Shown here one piece after another: positions 7,601 to 9,203 of a stretch of 9,203 bases of DNA. The DNA is from a bacterium (GTDB taxonomy: Bacteria > Krumholzibacteriota > Krumholzibacteria > LZORAL124-64-63): the NCBI GenBank assembly GCA_021767885.1, contig JAASSM010000031.1, positions 1 through 9,203 on the forward strand, in the 5' to 3' direction. The notes below the pieces were generated by a model, which was not told where the DNA came from, did no database searches, and saw nothing but the letters and a program-made list of their open reading frames with translations. Each line of letters opens with the position of its first letter. The stretch's first letter is position 1. The translations under genes and the position numbers were made by a program.

Positions 7601-7784
7601 CGGAGCGGGTGCGCAGACCGCTATCGGCACCGGCGTGCTGGGGGGGATGATTACGTCGACCTTCCTGGTAATCTTCTTCGCCCCCTTCTTCTACGTACTC
7701 CTCGACGAAGCGGTCGGCCGTCGCCGTAGCAAGGCCGGGGTCGCCGCCGAATCCCAGGATCCTGGGAAGGGAGGCTCGCAGTGA
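4605..7784 (+). CDS. RND multidrug efflux transporter, HAE1 family (AcrB/MexB type)
   Basis: A 1059-residue inner-membrane proton-driven pump, similar in length to AcrB (1049). Layout: TM1 at about 10-28 (after MLSKFFLKRPVFAWVIA), first periplasmic half to about 338, TM2-6 at about 341-500, TM7 near 545-563, second periplasmic half, and TM8-12 from about 878 to 1035. Proton-relay residues are present: the Asp pair D408-D409 in GLLVDDAIVVVENVERVM, and K945 in LTTKNAILIIQFAKE. Other HAE1 signatures are LPDEDQGF, AGHGHAALMAARNQL, GLSYQERM and LRLRPIIMTSLAFGFGVLPL. One oddity is the switch loop, which reads GRSFSG (620-625) where AcrB has GFGFAG. The first pocket Phe is therefore Arg and the second is kept. 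GGGAG lies 9 nt before the ATG. Its stop overlaps the start of the next gene. Substrates cannot be assigned; amphiphilic drugs, solvents or bile-like compounds are the family norm. Confidence 0.96.
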   Translation: MLSKFFLKRPVFAWVIAIAMMAGGLLAIYNMPISQYPPIAPPSIAIQAFYPGASAETVENTVTQIIEQKMTGLDDMIYISGKSASSGLSRLELTFKAGTDPELAWAKVQNKLQLAMASLPDQVQRQGVTVSKSTRNYLLIVGLTAPDGGHDKAALDDYAQSNVEKVLARVPGVGEVEAFGSQYGMRIWVDLYKMASYKLTFEDLILALRAYNVEVSAGQFGGLPAEPGQRLNASIVVQHLLQTPEEFARIPIRVNPDGSEVRIRDIGRAEIGAERYDGPVYFNDGPLAGLAIRQSAGANALDTVKAVKAAVDQLSENFPPGIEAVYPHETTPFTLVAIEEVVKALFIAILLVFLVMYLFMGNIRATLIPTIAVPVVILGTFAVLGLFGYTVNMLTMFAMVLAIGLLVDDAIVVVENVERVMTETGEPARVAAERSMGEITSALIGIGLVLAAVFAPMAFFPGSTGIIYRQFSVTIAASMLLSVVVALILTPVLCAALLRPVPAGQHPSDQAMPLMRPFFHWFDRTFDSLRDRYVRLTRHTLRRRFLAFGIYALIVTAMVLMYQRMPSSYLPDEDQGFLMVQAILPAGATIEQTEEVMSRVRHYFQTQESEAVESVMAISGRSFSGAAQNMGMSFIKLKDWHLREDSRLRARAVAGRAMGFFSTINQAMVFAFPPPAVIELGNATGFDFQLQDRAGHGHAALMAARNQLLGLAAQDPGLVRVRPNGMEDVPEYHIEVDWDKTGALGVPISSVNTTLAAAMGSAYVNDFIQNGRVKRVFVQAEAPYRQAPRDLDDLYMRNNRGEMVPFSALASGHWTLGSPLLERFNGFPSVNIWGEPSPGHSSGEAMDTMEELTRQLPAGYDFAWTGLSYQERMASSRTGLLYAFSIFVVFLTLAALYESWSIPLAVLATMPLGVIGGVLASGLRGFPNDVYFQIGLLTVLGLTTKNAILIIQFAKEKVEHGGDLMEATLEGARLRLRPIIMTSLAFGFGVLPLAFATGAGAGAQTAIGTGVLGGMITSTFLVIFFAPFFYVLLDEAVGRRRSKAGVAAESQDPGKGGSQ
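7752..7767. repeat. 16-bp perfect palindrome at the 3' end of the transporter gene
   Basis: The sequence tcccaggatcctggga is fully self-complementary and lies 14 bp upstream of the overlapping GTG start of the next gene. In mRNA it could form a 6-bp stem with a 4-nt loop. It encodes part of the variable C-terminal tail (QDPG), so it is not forced by protein conservation. Confidence 0.6.
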
Positions 7785-9203
7785 AGTTGCTCCTCGCTCC
7801 ACTCTTCGTGGTCCTGACCCTCTTGGCCGCGGGCTGCACCATGGCTCCGAAGTACGTGCGACCCGAGGCCGAAATGCCCCCGGCGTGGCCCGAGGGCGCA
7901 GCCTACCCTGACACCTTGGACTTCGCTGGCGCGCCGGCGGTGGGCGAGGTCGGCCCCCACGATCTCTACCCCGACCCGCGCCTGCAGCGGGTAGTGGGGC
8001 TGGCTCTGGCGCACAACGTGGACCTGCGCCTGGCCGCCCTGAACGTGGACCGCGTGCAGGCGATCTACAAGATTCGGCGGGCAGACTTGCTGCCGTCCAT
8101 CTCGGCCGGCGCCGCGGGGACGCGGCAGCAGATCTCCGAGGAACTCTCCTACAGTTTCCCCCAGATCGACAGCCGCTACAGCGTGGACGTGGGCGTCAGC
8201 GCCTGGGAGTTGGACTTTTTCGGAAGAGTCCGCAGCGAGAAGAACCAGGCCCTCGAGCAGTACCTCGCGAGCGAGGAGGGCCGCCGCGGCGCCGAACTCT
8301 CTCTTGTCGCGGCCGTGGGCCGCACTTGGCTGCAGCTGGCCGCCAGCCGCGAGCAGTTGGATCTGGCCCGGTCCACCCTCCAGGCCCAGCAGCACTACTA
8401 CCGGCTCATCGAACTGCAGTACGGGGCCGGGCTGGCCACGGGCTTGGACCTGCGCCGGGTGCAGACTCAAGTGAACGCTGCCGAGGGCGACGTGGCCGCC
8501 TACACTCAGCAGGAGGCCCAGGATCGCAACGCCCTGAACCTGCTTGCCGGCGGCCCCGTGCCCGAGGAACTGCTGCCCGACCGGCTGGACCAGGTGACCC
8601 CGCCGCCCGACGTGGCGCCAGGGCTGTCGTCGACGGTGCTGCTGCGCCGGCCCGACGTCATGGCGGCCGAGCACCAGCTGAAGGCGGCCAACGCCTACAT
8701 CGGCGTAGCCCGAGCCGCCTTCTTCCCCCGCATCTCCCTCACCGCCCTGGTGGGCACGGCGAGCCGCGCTCTCTCGGGGCTCTTCGCCTCTGGCTCTGGG
8801 ACCTGGCTCTTCTCGACGCAGGTGGCCACGCCCCTCTTCGACCTTCGCACCCACGGCGCCCTGAAGCTGAGTCAGGCCGACCGCGACATCGTGGTAGCTC
8901 GGTACCAGAAGAGCATCCAGACCGCCTTCCGCGAGGTGGCCGATGCCCTGGCCGCCCGGGGCACCCTGCGCGACCGGGTGGCAGCCCAGCAGCGCCTGGT
9001 GGAGGCGTCCAGGGAGGCCTACGACCTGGCCCAGAAGCGCTACGACGCGGGCACCGACAGCTACCTCAGCGTCCTGGACGCCCAGCGCTCGCTCTACGGG
9101 TCCCAGCAGGGCCTGGTGCGGCTGCGCCTGGCCGACGCGGCGAACCGGGTGCAGCTCTACGCGGTGCTGGGAGGCGGGACGTCGCCGGAGACAGTGGCCG
9201 ACG
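7781..9203 (+). CDS. Outer membrane efflux lipoprotein (NodT/OprM family), C-terminus off the right edge
   Basis: The trimeric outer-membrane channel of the pump. The GTG start at 7781 shares 4 nt (GTGA) with the transporter stop, and GGGAGG lies about 7 nt upstream, so translation is coupled. The first 474 residues are visible; family members are usually 460-490 long, so little is missing. Residues 1-19 are a lipoprotein signal (LLAAGC) with the lipidated Cys at 19, followed by MAPKYVRPE as in OprM. The two outer-membrane efflux (TolC-like) repeats are visible. The first contains DPRLQRVVGLALAHNVDLRL and RRADLLPSISA. The second contains LLRRPDVMAAEHQLKAANAY and then ARAAFFPRISL. Near the C-terminus is LAQKRYDAGTDSYLSVLDAQ, typical of the family. 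The usual W-R-x-F-F before the DP motif is replaced by PHDLY. The role follows from family and operon position. Confidence 0.94.
   Translation, partial: MKLLLAPLFVVLTLLAAGCTMAPKYVRPEAEMPPAWPEGAAYPDTLDFAGAPAVGEVGPHDLYPDPRLQRVVGLALAHNVDLRLAALNVDRVQAIYKIRRADLLPSISAGAAGTRQQISEELSYSFPQIDSRYSVDVGVSAWELDFFGRVRSEKNQALEQYLASEEGRRGAELSLVAAVGRTWLQLAASREQLDLARSTLQAQQHYYRLIELQYGAGLATGLDLRRVQTQVNAAEGDVAAYTQQEAQDRNALNLLAGGPVPEELLPDRLDQVTPPPDVAPGLSSTVLLRRPDVMAAEHQLKAANAYIGVARAAFFPRISLTALVGTASRALSGLFASGSGTWLFSTQVATPLFDLRTHGALKLSQADRDIVVARYQKSIQTAFREVADALAARGTLRDRVAAQQRLVEASREAYDLAQKRYDAGTDSYLSVLDAQRSLYGSQQGLVRLRLADAANRVQLYAVLGGGTSPETVAD

Noticed and set aside
5472..7802. Very long minus-strand open frame (776 codons) opposite the RND transporter gene
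   Set aside because: It is a GC-rich shadow of a convincing plus-strand gene. Its translation is Gly/His/Gln-rich low complexity with no recognisable motif.
1..9203. CRISPR array, tRNA/rRNA gene or transposase
   Set aside because: I looked for regularly spaced short repeats, tRNA-like stem-loops and transposase-like motifs, and saw none. The only direct repeats are the two-copy leader, the 11-bp duplication and the operator motifs.

Overview
The window is GC-rich, with dense coding in two blocks that point in opposite directions. The right-hand block encodes a tripartite efflux pump that needs an outer membrane, so the DNA comes from a Gram-negative (diderm) bacterium. Codon choice strongly favours G or C in third positions. 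The genus or phylum cannot be named from this sequence.

Left block (about 1-1948, minus strand): the end of a siphophage or gene-transfer-agent type tail module. A large tail tip/hub protein runs off the left edge. It is translationally coupled (TGATG) to the last 46 codons of a minor tail protein that resembles the DUF2163/BR0599 family C-terminus. That upstream gene is missing its 5' part.

Junction (about 1950-2440): the tail homology stops within a few bases of one copy of a diverged direct repeat of about 140 bp. Each repeat copy carries the leader, ribosome-binding site and first codons of the same small protein. Copy B leads into a longer small reading frame with a helix-turn-helix-like segment that appears to be broken by an 11-bp tandem duplication. 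Copy A is cut short at the tail gene. This looks like a recombination scar at the edge of a prophage remnant or phage-derived island. The stretch 2441-2638 holds no gene I can support.

Right block (2640-9203, plus strand): a complete TetR-AcrA-AcrB-OprM style operon. A cluster of inverted TTCT/AGAA half-sites lies immediately upstream of a TetR-family repressor. The repressor is followed by a lipoprotein membrane fusion protein, an HAE1-type RND transporter and a NodT/OprM-type outer membrane lipoprotein that continues past the right edge. The gaps shrink along the operon (47 nt, 12 nt, then a 4-nt overlap), which fits one polycistronic mRNA. The likely logic is that the repressor blocks its own promoter until a toxic compound releases it. 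The three pump parts then assemble and expel the compound from inner membrane or periplasm to the outside.

I did not find a clear new defence or mobile system. The most unusual part is the repeat-bounded phage junction. The pump itself is a recognisable family member with a few atypical residues.
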